Of a stretch of 64,000 nt of DNA, positions 13,352 to 55,024 are shown piece by piece (positions within the stretch are counted from its first letter, which is position 1; every line of letters starts with the position of its first letter). Both the position numbers and the translations under genes were made by a program. The notes beneath the pieces are model-generated. The model made no database searches. It saw only the letters and a list, made by a program, of their open reading frames with translations, and had not been told where the DNA came from. The DNA is from Diphasiastrum complanatum. Taxonomy: Eukaryota > Streptophyta > Lycopodiopsida > Lycopodiales > Lycopodiaceae. The stretch is from the NCBI GenBank assembly GCA_029204225.1, contig CM055096.1, positions 71,023,349-71,087,348 on the forward strand. The letters run 5' to 3'.

Positions 13352-14571
13352 ATGTCGGAGAAAATGGCACGGACGAAACAAACGGCTAGAGATCCCAGAG
13401 TGACTGCATTGCTCCATAGGGATGCACTAGCCACCCTCAATAAGAGAGAGAGAGACGGGAGAGCAGAAGCAGGAGTAGGAGTCGCAGCCCTATAGCGTCT
13501 CAAGAAGATCCGGCCACTCAGCGTGAAGCTGAGGAGGACATGGCCCATACAGCAGCTGCATAAGAGGACCAGACTGAGCAGCAGCAGCAAGAAGACCAGC
13601 AGCAGCAGGAGGACCAGCAGCAGCAGCAACAACAGCCAACACGAGAAAAAAGACCTTCTCCAACGGCAACTGAGCGGGAGGAAACAATGAAGTTCCTAGA
13701 TGAGGAGCTTGCGGCATCGGGTGAGTTGCCGGTTCTGAATGATTCTTTCTTCGACCCATTTCCACCAGCAATGGGCATGGACACATCAAATTTAGGCACA
13801 TCGGGGGACACCACACCCACCATGTCACCTCCAAGTCACAGCCCGGTGATGGGTCCGATGATGTCGTTGCTGGTGGGTGGTTTTGATGAGGGCACCCCGA
13901 TGTCGAACACAACAAGGATGAAGTAGAAGGCGACCCATAGATGGTCAGAGAGAGGAGCACACAAGCGAAAAAGAAAGAATCCTCGTAAGGTAGGGTCTAC
14001 ATCAAAGCGACGGAACCCTGCAGCTCAGCAACCATCACCACTGCCCACACCGCCAACATCACCTCCACCGCCTCCGCCCCCACCGCCTCCGCCCTCACCG
14101 CCTCCACCACCACCTCCACCACCACCACCACCACCACCACCACCACCACCACCTCCAAGTTCTGCCGCAGCTGGCCCAAGTAGGACCGTAGAGCGTCGCA
14201 GGGATAGGCCGGCCCCTTGTGCAACACCATGGGCTGGAAAGGAGCTCCGCAGGATGCAGCCACCATCTCCTCGACCGCGTAGGAAGCACAGGATCGCAAA
14301 GTGGCTCCAGGATATACGGAACTATCAGAAGTCCGTAAAATTTTTGATCCCTAGGGCCCCTTTTGTGAGGCTTGTAAAAGAAATAGTCGATGAATTTTCC
14401 TTGGGGAACAGAGTTACGGTAGATGCGGTATCCGCAATACAAGAGTTTGCGGAAATGTACCTAACGCAGCTCTTTGAGGACTCATTTTTGTGTGCAGTGC
14501 ACGGGAAGAGAGTCACAATACTCCCGAAGGATCTCCACCTAGCTAGAAGGCTAAGGAGAGAGCGGAATTAA
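13352..14571 (+). pseudogene. Divergent histone H3 / CenH3-like gene with interrupted long tail
   Basis: The 3' part (14,281-14,571) encodes a complete H3-type histone fold: [55 protein letters not shown] and [15 protein letters not shown] line up with the H3 alpha-N, alpha-1, alpha-2 and alpha-3 regions. LIPRAPF, in place of canonical LIRKLPF, resembles plant CenH3. The 5' end (ATG 13,364, or in-frame ATG 13,352) encodes MARTKQTAR, the canonical H3 tail start. Between them lies an unusually long tail: Arg-Ser rich, Gln-rich (13,580-13,640), then a 17-proline run near 14,100-14,157. The parts are not in one frame. The MARTKQTAR frame stops at 13,493; the downstream frame, open from 13,444, is interrupted by TAA 13,561 and TAG 13,924. 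No convincing introns remove these. It is either a decaying gene copy or a gene with introns I cannot resolve. Loop 1 has no insertion and lacks the Trp common in plant CenH3, so CenH3 is likely but not certain. Confidence 0.75.
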
Positions 14572-14833
14572 AAATATCATGTACATGATTTTATTTATAA
14601 TATACTGAAGATTTGGTGTCAAGTGTCTTGCAGAATTTCAGGTTGTGTGAATGCAAATTGTTGTGATTGAGTTTGATATCTGATTTCAGTACTGTTTATG
14701 TGAATGCAGTCATTTGAAAATTTTAGTATCATCTATGTGAATGCAGTGATTTAAAATTTTCAGTACTATGGGAATGGTAGTTTATTTAACCATGTTGTAG
14801 ATAAGATAGGTTTCCATGTCGTGGCATGGAAAT

Positions 14834-14899
14834 CACGCCAAGGCGCGACCAGGGCCCGTTTGACCAGGTCAAACGGGCCCTGGTCGCGCCCTGGCGTGA
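14834..14899. repeat. Near-perfect GC-rich hairpin
   Basis: Two 32-bp arms (left arm starting CACGCCAAGGCGCGACC) are inverted copies with one mismatch and a single-base centre at 14,866. It stands in AT-rich sequence 260 bp downstream of the H3-like gene. It could be a small foldback element or the fused ends of a lost one. Confidence 0.9.
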
Positions 14900-15224
14900 A
14901 AATCACGTCACGTAAAAAAAGGAGGAGAAATCTTTATCAGAAACAAAAATCAAATTCTAAATTCAATAAATAAGCACATCATATAATGATAACAGAGAAT
15001 TAGGAGAGTCCACAAGAAAAAAAGGACAAAATCTTTATTCACATTTGATCCATTTCCTTCAGAGAGGACTTCAGCTTCTCTGATCGCTTCTCTAATGAAA
15101 GTATTGGTTTTAACATTTCTAATGCTAATTTAGGAGCATCTCCCTCATCCTCATAAGGGCCAATTAAACCCGAGAGAATGAGTCGGGTATCGAATCCAGG
15201 ACAGAAATAATTCAAAACGGCTTT

Positions 15225-16510
15225 TCAGAGGACACAGTAAGCCTTTGGCGCTGACGGTGACAAATCCAGCTCACCAATGTGCTTGGAGAGTGCTTTGCAT
15301 TTAAGAAGCTCTGTCTGTCCATCTGGGCTATACTTGTTGCTGAAGCAGAAAATAAAGTTGTTGGGCAAGTTCCCAATGTAGTGGGCCATAGACTTGTCCA
15401 GAGTTCCTGCTTCAACTTTCTCCCGAGAGCCACCCCTTCGCATTGCAAATGCATCAAGCTCCACTGCATCCTGCATTTGGTTCAAATTATTGCAAAATCA
15501 GTATAATGAAGACAAACAAACATAACAAACACACGCAAGTTGAATTGTTGGGTCAGACTTGCCTCGGTGCCTTCATCAATGTCTTCGGTTTGCACAAGGT
15601 TAATTCCTTTGCCTTTGTACTTCACGTCAGCAGTTTTCCCTTCGAGTACCTCGAATGGCCTTGTTTGAACTGGTGGTGGTTGAAGCGTTTTCAATTGGCA
15701 AAGCACCCTTGCCAGTGCTTGCTCGGTGGTGTCCGTGTCATGCCCGATCAACTTCTCATACGTGTCGTCGGGCTGGGTGTGGTCGAAAGTGGAACTGCCA
15801 TTCTGCAAATTTACCAATGCTGCCAGCATCTCATCTTCTCGCAAGCCGAGAATATGTTGCAAGTCATGCATGAACACATACTCTTGCCCATCAATGATGA
15901 TTGGAGCAAGGCCATGGATTGGAAGCACGACATCATCGGACTCATCTATATCTTCTGGCTTCGCTGATGTGGATGCACCTGTTGTCTCTTGCGCAGCCAA
16001 GATTGCTTCGTGCTCCGCAGATAAATCTTCCTCTTCACCCGGGTCATTCATCTCGTTCACCTGCTCACTAGGATTGTGTTTCTTGCTGGCCACAGTCGCT
16101 GGAAACTCATTAAGCAATAAAATAACAGTAATCTCACCGGATAGAAACTTATTTCCTACACTTTCAAGATCAAAAGTTTTCAGCTGATCCTTCGTCAGCT
16201 CCAAGTAATGATCGTTACCCAAGTGACTAATAAATTTGTTGAGACGAGCGATAAAGGGTCTATCTCCTTTCCATATATAACTAAGCAAGTTATATGGAAT
16301 CCACATGATAGTTGAGCCAGGAATTTGTATGGCATAAGGCTTCAAAGTTTCATCTATATACTCACTCACGAAAGTGAATGCATCCATATTAGCCCGTAAA
16401 GTGGCAAGCGTGTCTATTCTACCAGTAAACATACAATAAATATGATCTAACTGATCTAAAAACTCTGTGGGGGCTAGCAGATTGGCCAACTCTATTTTAG
16501 GGGACAACAT
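15225..16510 (-). CDS. Unrecognised two-exon gene, 397 residues, possible element partner ORF
   Basis: Exon 1 is 16,510-15,563 (316 codons) and exon 2 is 15,470-15,225 (82 codons with stop). The 92-bp intron starts GCAAGT, so a GC-AG intron is inferred: both exons are multiples of three, joining ...DIDEGTE to DAVELDAF. The N-terminal half is globular (IYCMFTGRIDTLATLRANMD, MWIPYNLLSYIWKGDRPFIA). An acidic linker follows (about residues 165-200), then a segment with VLPIHGLAPIIIDGQEYVFM and a basic C-terminus. No family is recognised. It lies 260 bp downstream of the larger transposase-like gene in the same orientation, suggesting the two belong to one unit. No internal stops are seen. Confidence 0.5.
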
Positions 16511-16774
16511 TGTTATGCAACTAAGAACACTAATTGACTAGCAAACTAGTAGTCTAATTGAACAAGACAAGCTAAATTACGAGGAAACAAATTTCAACAA
16601 AGCAAGATGTGACAACAAAATGAAAACCCTTACTCTTATGTAGAGGGACGTGTATCCAAAAATAGATATTATTATAAAACCAAATAAAATAAGTTCTATT
16701 TAAAACAACAATCCAATTCGGCAGTTTATTTATCACAAAGGAATATTCGAATTACAATTCAACATAAATTGTTT

Positions 16775-19509
16775 CTATTCCATCTCATCAGTTTCTGTAG
16801 TTTCTCTAGCGTTGTTTTCCAAAACATTGGATGTTGGTGTCCTCGACATCCATCTCTTTCCAACTTGGACTCTAGACATCCTCCATTCTTGATGCCTTGT
16901 TCTAGCATTAGAGGATTGCCATGCTGTCTTTCTGACTGAATTTGAATTGGAGATCATTGAACACAACTCTTCAGTTCTTGTGTTTTGAAAGTGTCCTCGG
17001 CCCAAAACTCCTCTGTAAAACCATTGGAATATCTCAACCAATGCATTGCTAAGACCCTTTCCTCCGCCATGCCGTGAATTTTTGAAATACGCAGCCTTTG
17101 CCCTGTAATGACTCTTTTCCATGCCTTGCGTATTCCAAATAGCTAATAATCCATAGGTTTTCATAAACCAAGGTCCATGAGCATAGAAGATGTGCTGTTC
17201 ATAGAAAATTTGTATTAGTTTAAATCTTTACAAATACATAAATATGAAAGTAAAAAATATGAGACACACATAATATATAGTGAGTTATGTGTGTTTCTCC
17301 CCATGCATCGATCATCAATTCAGTAAATGTTTTGACTTCTCTTGCGTATCTATCCAAATCTTCATCTCTCACAATCTTTTTGTTGATAGTTTGTGACAAG
17401 GCATCAAATGCTTGCCAAACCTTAGCACGTGTACTTGCCATGCGAGGATCTGAGCCAATATTTGTTGTGCATTGACATATTTTCCTCCAATACTCCCATT
17501 CAACATTGCTTTCACGTGCAGTATGATTTGACAATAGGTGTCTCGCTTTTGCACCACCCATTGAAACTTTTGTTGGAACATCTTGCGTTTTTCCACTCAT
17601 CTCAACGTCTTTGGTAAGACTCACGTGGCCCCCGTGCAATCCCATATCAGATAAAATTATCTCTAGATTTCTAATGCTAACATCTGCTCTTGATTTGGGC
17701 TGCATGTTCCATGCGTAACAACAATGCAAAAATAATAATTTGTCCAGTATTCGTAATTCACCATGCATTGTACAAAAATGGACTCTTTCGAGAGGAATGT
17801 TCAACACAGGACTCCAAGCTTTGTCTAGATTGTGCCTATTTGGTGCAAGACGTTGGTTGCAATTCAAAATACTTTTGTTCTGCCCAGATTCAAACATACA
17901 ATATATACAAAAATTCTTTGCATTTGCACTGAGACCACAAACCGTACATGCATTTCAAAGTCTTCAAATCAGCAGCTAGGTGCCATTCTACAGCAAAGCT
18001 TTCTCCTTCAACATTGAGCAATTTGCCTTCATTTTGTGCATGTATTATCTTAGATATACTACATTTTTAAAATAGCCACTCCAGTACGTCGTGAGACTCC
18101 TTAGGAACTTCAAATGCAGCTATCCACCATATGTGATTTTCGGATTGCACGCTAAATTCTTTACAATAACTTCCGCCAACCTGTTGCAATTTACGATTCA
18201 TCAAGGTGATTGTGACACGTTCAAGTTTACGCCCTTTTACGATTTCTGCTTCATCCAACTTAATAACAAACATAACTTTACCTCCGCAATCTGTAAAACA
18301 GAAATTTCATTACTAAAACATATTAGTTGAAGAAAAGCATACAATTGAAAACCAAAATCCACAATAAATGTTCTTACCATTTGTTCTAACTTCGTAATGT
18401 CGGATCATCATCGCTTGGACCTTTTCCAGCTCTAAGAATATATTATTGCCTTGATGATAACGAAAACATGTCGGAGGTCCTTTCTTCTTATTGGTTACTG
18501 TAAAAGAATCCTCAATATGTTGAAACTCTCCTAATTCAGAGAGCAATATCGAATTGCATTCTCGTTTGGCGGATTCAACAAGTTTATAAGTAGGTATTAT
18601 TTGATGGCGTTTTAACCCTTTTTTGTCAGAGCGTTTCATATACTTCTTCAAAGCTCTATATCCCTTGCGACTCACACCTCCTTGGTCACATGCGTACACC
18701 ATCTCTTTAACATTTGAATTTGGCTTGAACTTGTCGACTAGCTTTTTTGCAATTCTCAAGCGAATTGAATCACTTGTTTCATCTTCCACAATCTTAATCA
18801 AATCTTTACCCTTCAAAAAATGTTTCATATATTTGCCGGCAAGAAAATCTTTTCCAACCGTCTTTTTCAAGAACTCTTTTGTGTCCCTCATACGTCTTTT
18901 ACTGGCACCACCACCTGGTGCCAAAGCTTCTAGTTTGTGTCTCTTAGTGTTTTCATTTTCTGCTTGTTGATCCATCGAGACTCTATGCTTTCGTTGTAAG
19001 CCATATATTGTCCTCTGAAATATACTGATTGAAGATTGCAATTCTTCAATTTTCGCGACAGAACTGGCAAGCTCTATTTTCAAACCATTTATCTCCTGCT
19101 CCAATTTCATATTTATTCCATGCAATGACTTTAAATTGTCATTCATACTCAATATATGAATGTTTGCCGTATTTGCCAATGTCTCAGCTTGAATTCTTCG
19201 AGAATCCATTGCTTGACAATAGCCAAGCAGTCCGTTCCGACCATCCTCAACGAACCTTAACAAACTATGTACATCAGAAAATTTAGGAGGAGCATCTACC
19301 AGTGGATTATGAGGGTATAAATCACCTCTTACCCATAGGTCAATATGTTTTTTTCCTTCTAATCTCCAACAATGCATGTCATACGGATTTAAGTTAACAC
19401 CCCATGCAACTTTGGTGTTCGCATAATCCTTCTCTAACTTCACATGTAAGTGATACTTGGTTGTCATCTTGAAGATGTCGAATTTCCCAAAAGAATCTAT
19501 GTAGAACAT
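16775..19509 (-). pseudogene. Multi-exon transposase-like gene of an unclassified element
   Basis: Exon 1 (19,509-18,378) encodes a heptad-rich region and a basic block (KRHKLEALAPGGGASKRRM) before VSRKGYRALKKYMKRSDKK. A clean 87-bp GT-AG intron (GTAAGA...TTTTACAG) leads to exon 2 (from 18,290), with VIKLDEAEIVKGRKLERVTI. This frame meets TAA at 18,067-18,069 but stays coding-like after it (VEWHLAADLKTLKCMYG). Exon 3 (from about 17,879) has NIPLERVHFCTMHGELRILD. Exon 4 (17,194-16,775) has GPWFMKTYGLLAIWNTQGME and a basic tail. The order of a Lys-Leu-Asp strand, an AADxK segment and an LRIxD helix resembles, from memory, element-encoded proteins widespread in animals that may have an RNase H-like transposase fold. 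That link is inference. The in-frame stop and an uncertain exon 2/3 junction suggest a decaying copy. Confidence 0.5.
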
Positions 19510-22150
19510 TACAGTATACCTTAATCAAATGGTGTCAAAGTTCAATGTGAACTAACCATGATATAAGCCTTATTAGGCATATACTAGTTTCCATCCCTAG
19601 GGTCCTATTGTAGTTAGGACAATGAAAGGTCGTCCTATACTAACCCTACTCTAGTTGTAATTTGTAACTAACCTATTAGTTGTCTATTATAGTTTATGCA
19701 AATAACCTACAATAGTCTATGAAAATGAGACCTACATTTAGGCCTTAACTCTTGCTCACCTTGTATGGTAACCCAAGGTAAAGGTGCCACGTAGGATTGA
19801 TTAGCACTAAATTAATTATGATTAGAAAACTTGTTTAGGCAAGGAAGAGGCCCTTTTTGAGTCCAAAAAGGGCCCTAATGTCTTGAGTAAAAACTGAAAG
19901 ATATGCCATAAAATGTTGAAAAGAATACTAATGTTGAGCTTTTATCAAGTGTAATATCGCTTCAATTTGCTACTATGATGAATGTTGAAAATGGCACACC
20001 TTCTATGATTCTAGCATGGCTATTCAAATTGGTTCTATGAACAATAATTTATACCAAAGTTGAGTTTAGGCTTTCTGTATTTTAGCATTGTAGCAATGCA
20101 GAAAGTCTTATCTTGTAAAGTTTTTTTTCCTTCAAAAGTTGAGCATGCCATGTTTTTCATCGATCTTTTTCCACTTTTATTGCCCGCTAGGATAGTATTT
20201 CACTTTAAGGTCATTTGTTGAGTGTACCCATTCTCCTTCGCAAAGACTCTGATTTTTCCAACCTTTAAGTGACATCAATTCACCAACTAGAAATTATAAA
20301 TTGGACAAGCATTTGACCAATAGCTACTTTACTATCTAAACCACTCCAAATTTGATTCAAATTAAAGCTGAGATAAGAAATACACCAAGGAAAACAAAAT
20401 CAATCAAAACATTTCATTATGATGGTAAAAATGATAATATCAAAAAAAAAAATTGAAAAATCAAGGAACTTGCAAAAAGTTTCAAAATATTTACCAATCT
20501 CTTTAAATTTAAAAAGATTCATGTTGAACACATTGATTTATAGATCAAATGCTTTGACACAAGTGCCATGTGCTATATATCACAAATCGAGCTCGTCTAA
20601 GCCGAGAAGAGGCCAATCAAGAAGTACCTATCACATTCATGTTGAAGAAAGCAAAAAAAAAACAAAAGAATCTTACATTACCAAAAATCATACATCAAAA
20701 TGGAGAGCCAAATCCATTCCCTTGCATAAGGACGGAATGCTTTCGCACCATTACATGTGATAGGGCACAATGTGGCCAACAGATAGATTGTCAAAACATG
20801 TCCAAAACATCTCAAAAATTAAGATCGATGTAACTAGACTATTTGGACAAATACTAAACTAAACTTAACAATCATGTACGACTAACTAATAGTTAGTCAT
20901 TTATTAGTCTATTGAGGTCTAAAGAGGGGTGCACCTTCATTTTATTTATTTATTGAGGTGAGGGAAACTTTTAGGTCCTCTGAAGTTTTATAATGCCTTA
21001 ATTAAAGTATGCAAATTATGTTACATGATAGAGTAGCTCCTTTTAAATGGCATAGTTTTTGTAGCCTTCACCAAGTCTATCTAGAAAAATCTGAATGAGT
21101 TCCTTTTCCTTGACAACTCATGTACATGTAAGATTAGCATTGATAGTTTTAACTCTCAAAACATATTCATGAGCAGTTCCGCTATCAAACTTGTAACTTT
21201 GGTTGATTTGAATGATCAAATTCAACATCCTTGATGTATTCTTGGGTTCATGCATATTTTATAAATGCAACAGAGGTTTGTCGAAAAGCCTACAAAGTTG
21301 TTCATCCAATTCGAAATTCACGCCTTCAAAGAATGCACGCATGACTAAAAAAAGATCCAACATTGCAAGGATCATTGCAAGGGAGAAATGTGTCTCCTGA
21401 TGGCGCTTTGAATGCTACGGCTTGGCTAAAGTATTTTGTGGATGTACATGGAGAGAAATTACCAAATTCATTATAGTTTCACTAGCCAGATAATTTTACA
21501 AAATTGGAGATATTTTTGATGTACAAGGAGTTCGCTAAGACAAAAAATGTTGCCTATTTAAGTTACTCATATTTTCTTAGGATTTGGAAGAGAGATTTTG
21601 GTTTGGTTAATCTCAGTGAAATCAATGTTGGAAATACTGTACTTTTAGCTTTGGAAAAGAGTGAAAGTCATCTGTTTGGATTGCTAGGGTGCTTGGCTTC
21701 ATTCAGAGCAATGACATGATAAAAATTTTGTGTGTATTGGATGCGTAACTCTTCAAAAAAATTTATTCGAGGAAGCTAGGATTTTAGAACGTTGTAATTC
21801 GATCCAAAGGACAAAAAAAAATCGTTGAAAGAAAAATCAGCCAAGAGTTGATGATGTAAATCCCCAAGATGTGGACGTGCTTGCTTTGAATTTTGAGTTG
21901 ACAATGATGAATCATTTACAAAGTCAACAATATTTATTGTAAAAAAGGTCTTGGGTTAAGTGCACAACCATCATCTTTGTCGAATACTTTCTACATCAAT
22001 ACTCACTCTGTATGTTTGTCTACGAAATCAATCTCACTAATTTTGATGATTTCAAAGTTAGAATTAAGTAGAATCGAACATGGCAATTTTTGCAATAGTT
22101 TTGTTCGAATTTGATAGGCATAGTCATGCATTAGAAGAAGGATATTTCTG
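19510..22150. other. AT-rich non-coding spacer
   Basis: No gene, LTR or terminal inverted repeat was recognised. ORFs at 20,419-20,833 and 21,504-21,719 look like chance frames. The 5' flank and any terminus of the 16.8-19.5 kb element should lie here, but I could not define it. Confidence 0.4.
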
Positions 22151-22239
22151 TAGAGCCCGATAGTAGCATCTATAGAATGCACTCTTTCTCTATCGAGCAT
22201 TTTTTTTTTTCTTCCAACACCCATAAGGGCACGTAATGG

Positions 22240-22710
22240 AATACCTGAGGTGATGGTCTCATTCTATGAGATAGAACGTTGGTCTAGAGCTATAGGTCCA
22301 TTTGAGTGCCACGTGACCTTTTGTTATGGATCCACATTAGTGAGCACAACCGACACATGTCATTGGTCAGGCGTGACCTCTTTGGTTGGAGGTGACCCCA
22401 CCTAGACTACTTATATAGAGGTGGATCTCCAAGAGCTTGTCATTCATTCTCTCATGGAGAAAAAAGAGCTCTTCCACTGGTGGTTAGGTCGTTAACATAG
22501 GCCTCAGGTAGGTGAGGGTCGAGGGTAAGGTACGGTGGTATGAGGCACCATGGCTTAATCAGAGATCCAAACTTTCTTGATGGTGGTCTATGGCTCCAGT
22601 GCACGGGGGAGAGGTGGTAGTACCACTATGGTTGGAGTGTTCATCATCTGGCTGTGTCTTAGCAATGACTGGATTCGACGACGAAGATTCTTACATTTGG
22701 TATCAGAGCT
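22240..22710 (+). mobile_element. LTR with tRNA-Met primer-binding site, plus orientation
   Basis: TGGTATCAGAGCT occurs at 22,698-22,710, the canonical plant LTR-element primer-binding site, just after CTTACA (LTR ends in CA). Upstream are a TATA-like TTATATAGAG near 22,410 and a leader. The LTR start was not fixed; 22,240 is approximate. No gag or pol follows on this strand, so it is a truncated element. Confidence 0.5.
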
Positions 22711-23099
22711 ATCGATCATTGTGAATAAGGTGAAATCTTTTCAACTTACTTTTGGTTGGTTTAAACTTCTTGCTGATGTGCTAATACAATTTAATATTCA
22801 TGGTCTAATCACTATGACCAACTTTTTTTTGTGTTCTGTCAAGATCCGACATCGTTTAGGTAGGTTTTGGGCCTTGTATGAATGGTAAGGGGCTTGTTTT
22901 TACGGTCTTTTCTAGTAGTCGTTAAAGTTGTAGAAAATTTTAAAGGCGCGTGATAAAATTAGTAAGTCAGAACTAGGACCTAGAACAGTTAAAAACCTCA
23001 GTTTTTTTTACTGAAATGAAAAATAGCCCATATTGCATATCATGCAGAAAATCCGCAACTTTTTGGATCTTAACAGACTTTGTCTCCACGTTTATCGGA

Positions 23100-23692
23100 G
23101 ATCTAGGTTGAAAACCGTACATCAGCATAATCTCAGCATAAACGAACTATAACCTGTAGCAGAATGTTTTCTACTATCATAAGCAAACTCACTTAAAGGA
23201 ATGTAATCTTCCCACTGAGACTGCCTGTGAGACACATAAGTCCTCAACATATCCTCCATAGTCTGATTAGTCTTTTTCGTCTAGCCATCTGATTCGAGAT
23301 TATCAGTAGAACTAAAACATAGCAAGGTTTCTAGCTTATGGAATACAGCTAACCAAAAGTGACCTATAAACTTAGAATCTCTGTCACTAACAATAACACT
23401 TGGCATACTGAATAATCCTTCTACAAAGACATGAAAGTCTTGTGTATACTTGGATGACCTGCACATGGTACGTTATGACATTCATAAAGAATTCTCTTCT
23501 TTATCTCATCATCCGTGATACACAAACTTTCTCATTCCGAAATAGCAAACCACCTCGGATGGAAAATTGTTTCATTATCTTCTTATCTTTCTTAGGAACC
23601 TGAGATCCATGTGAGTTAATCTCTATTCCATTCTCATTTTTCCCAGTCTCAACCATTTCCGTGTTGGAATTCATGCTCAAGCCCAATTCCAT
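23100..23692 (-). mobile_element. Gypsy integrase fragment
   Basis: The minus strand encodes IRGGLLFRNEKVCV (pre-integrase region, 23,580-23,510) and MPSVIVSDRDSKFIGHFW, the core around the second catalytic Asp. Further left, 23,110-23,270 is similar to 36,450-36,620 of the complete gypsy element. Several stops and gaps show it is dead. Confidence 0.75.
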
Positions 23693-23699
23693 TAAGTAA

Positions 23700-25104
23700 T
23701 GAGCATCTTGAAATCTATTTATACTTATTCGAAAAAAAAGAAAAAAAAGAAAAAAAAAAAAAGACTACCAAAAAAAAAATGAAGGAAGAAGAAGGCTCAA
23801 ATTTTCTTACAGAGTATCGAAAATTCAGGATCGAATTTTTTCGACCCAATGTCAATCCCATCAAAGAGAAATTTTTCGACCCTAGATTGGATCGGATCGG
23901 CCTAAGCATAGCAAGTTGTGTTAAGGTTCTTAGCCATCTTTGATTATCCCAATAGTAATCAAGCAAAATTAATTTCACTTTTTGCAATGGTATTTGCATA
24001 CAAAATCACCAAGATTTGATGGACCATTAAGGTTTCTTGTGTACTTTTATGTGTAATAAATGATAAATAATTTGCTATTTAATGAACTAACAATTCCTTG
24101 ATTCTTGGTATACTTGGTAATTTTCTTGGAAGTGTCTTAAGATCCAATTTTTATGTTCCTTGTCATAAGGACGCAAACCATCATGTATATTTGTGTCTAA
24201 TTTTCCTATGATCTGATCTGGCATGTTCTGTTTTTTGATTAATTTGAGTTAGTTTTGCTAGTTTCTGATTTGTATATAGTAACACTCTGATGCTACTGAT
24301 CCTGTGAGTGTTGTGTAAGGTTATTTAGTCCTCGCTAAACTTAGCAATAGGCCTTGAAGAAATAACTTTCAAAAAACTGGAACGTGTATATGCTTTGGGT
24401 CCAAACAGTGAATTGAGCTAGAGACTCAAATTATCAATAGCAGTGTGCAATTTGGCCAGAAATCTGAAGGAACAATTTTGCCTTTGTCACTAGTCCAATG
24501 CTGCCATCTGCACTGGGTTGATGTTTCACCCTAGAAAACTATTCAGCTGATCTATCAACCATGAACCAAGCAATTTCACTCCAAAAATGACATGCAGCTA
24601 CTTGAGTTTGGCATGACTAAACAACTGCATACATATCTCACATAACTAAAAACTACTTCAGATATACACATGCAAAATTGTAAATCAACATTGACAATGT
24701 CAAAGTGTTCGCAACATGATCGTTATAACAGAAGAATTTGACGACACACCCATCTTAGGTCTGTTCTTTCATAAATCACGACAAAAACCTGTTAGCTCCA
24801 GCAGTAACACCATTTATAGACATGAACATTTCACACCAACTTTGAAGATCTAATCAACTATTTGTAGGGTTGCTGCCAGTGCACTTTGACCAAAACCGGC
24901 ACTCAGATAGTTATGATCCCATAGTACCTCAAATGAAGATCTCATTTGCCAGCCCTACTTGAAAGGGCAGTTGTCATAGCCAAAAGAAGTGAAAGATATA
25001 ATACACTAAATAATGAGTCTCCAATATCACAGCCATTCCAATTGTATTTACAGTGAATAAAGGCGACAAACTTGGACTATATGCATGAAATAAATTGTTC
25101 AGAG
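23700..25104. other. 3' flank of the RMR gene
   Basis: Presumed 3' UTR and downstream sequence of the minus-strand RMR gene. A-rich and word-reiterated sequence (TCGAC and GGATCGGATCGG) is seen at 23,740-23,905. Nothing coding. Confidence 0.4.

Positions 25105-55024
<29,920 letters not shown>

Noticed and set aside
14095-14442. Trp- and Val-rich minus-strand ORFs
   Set aside because: They are the reverse complement of the poly-proline tract and histone fold of the H3-like gene.
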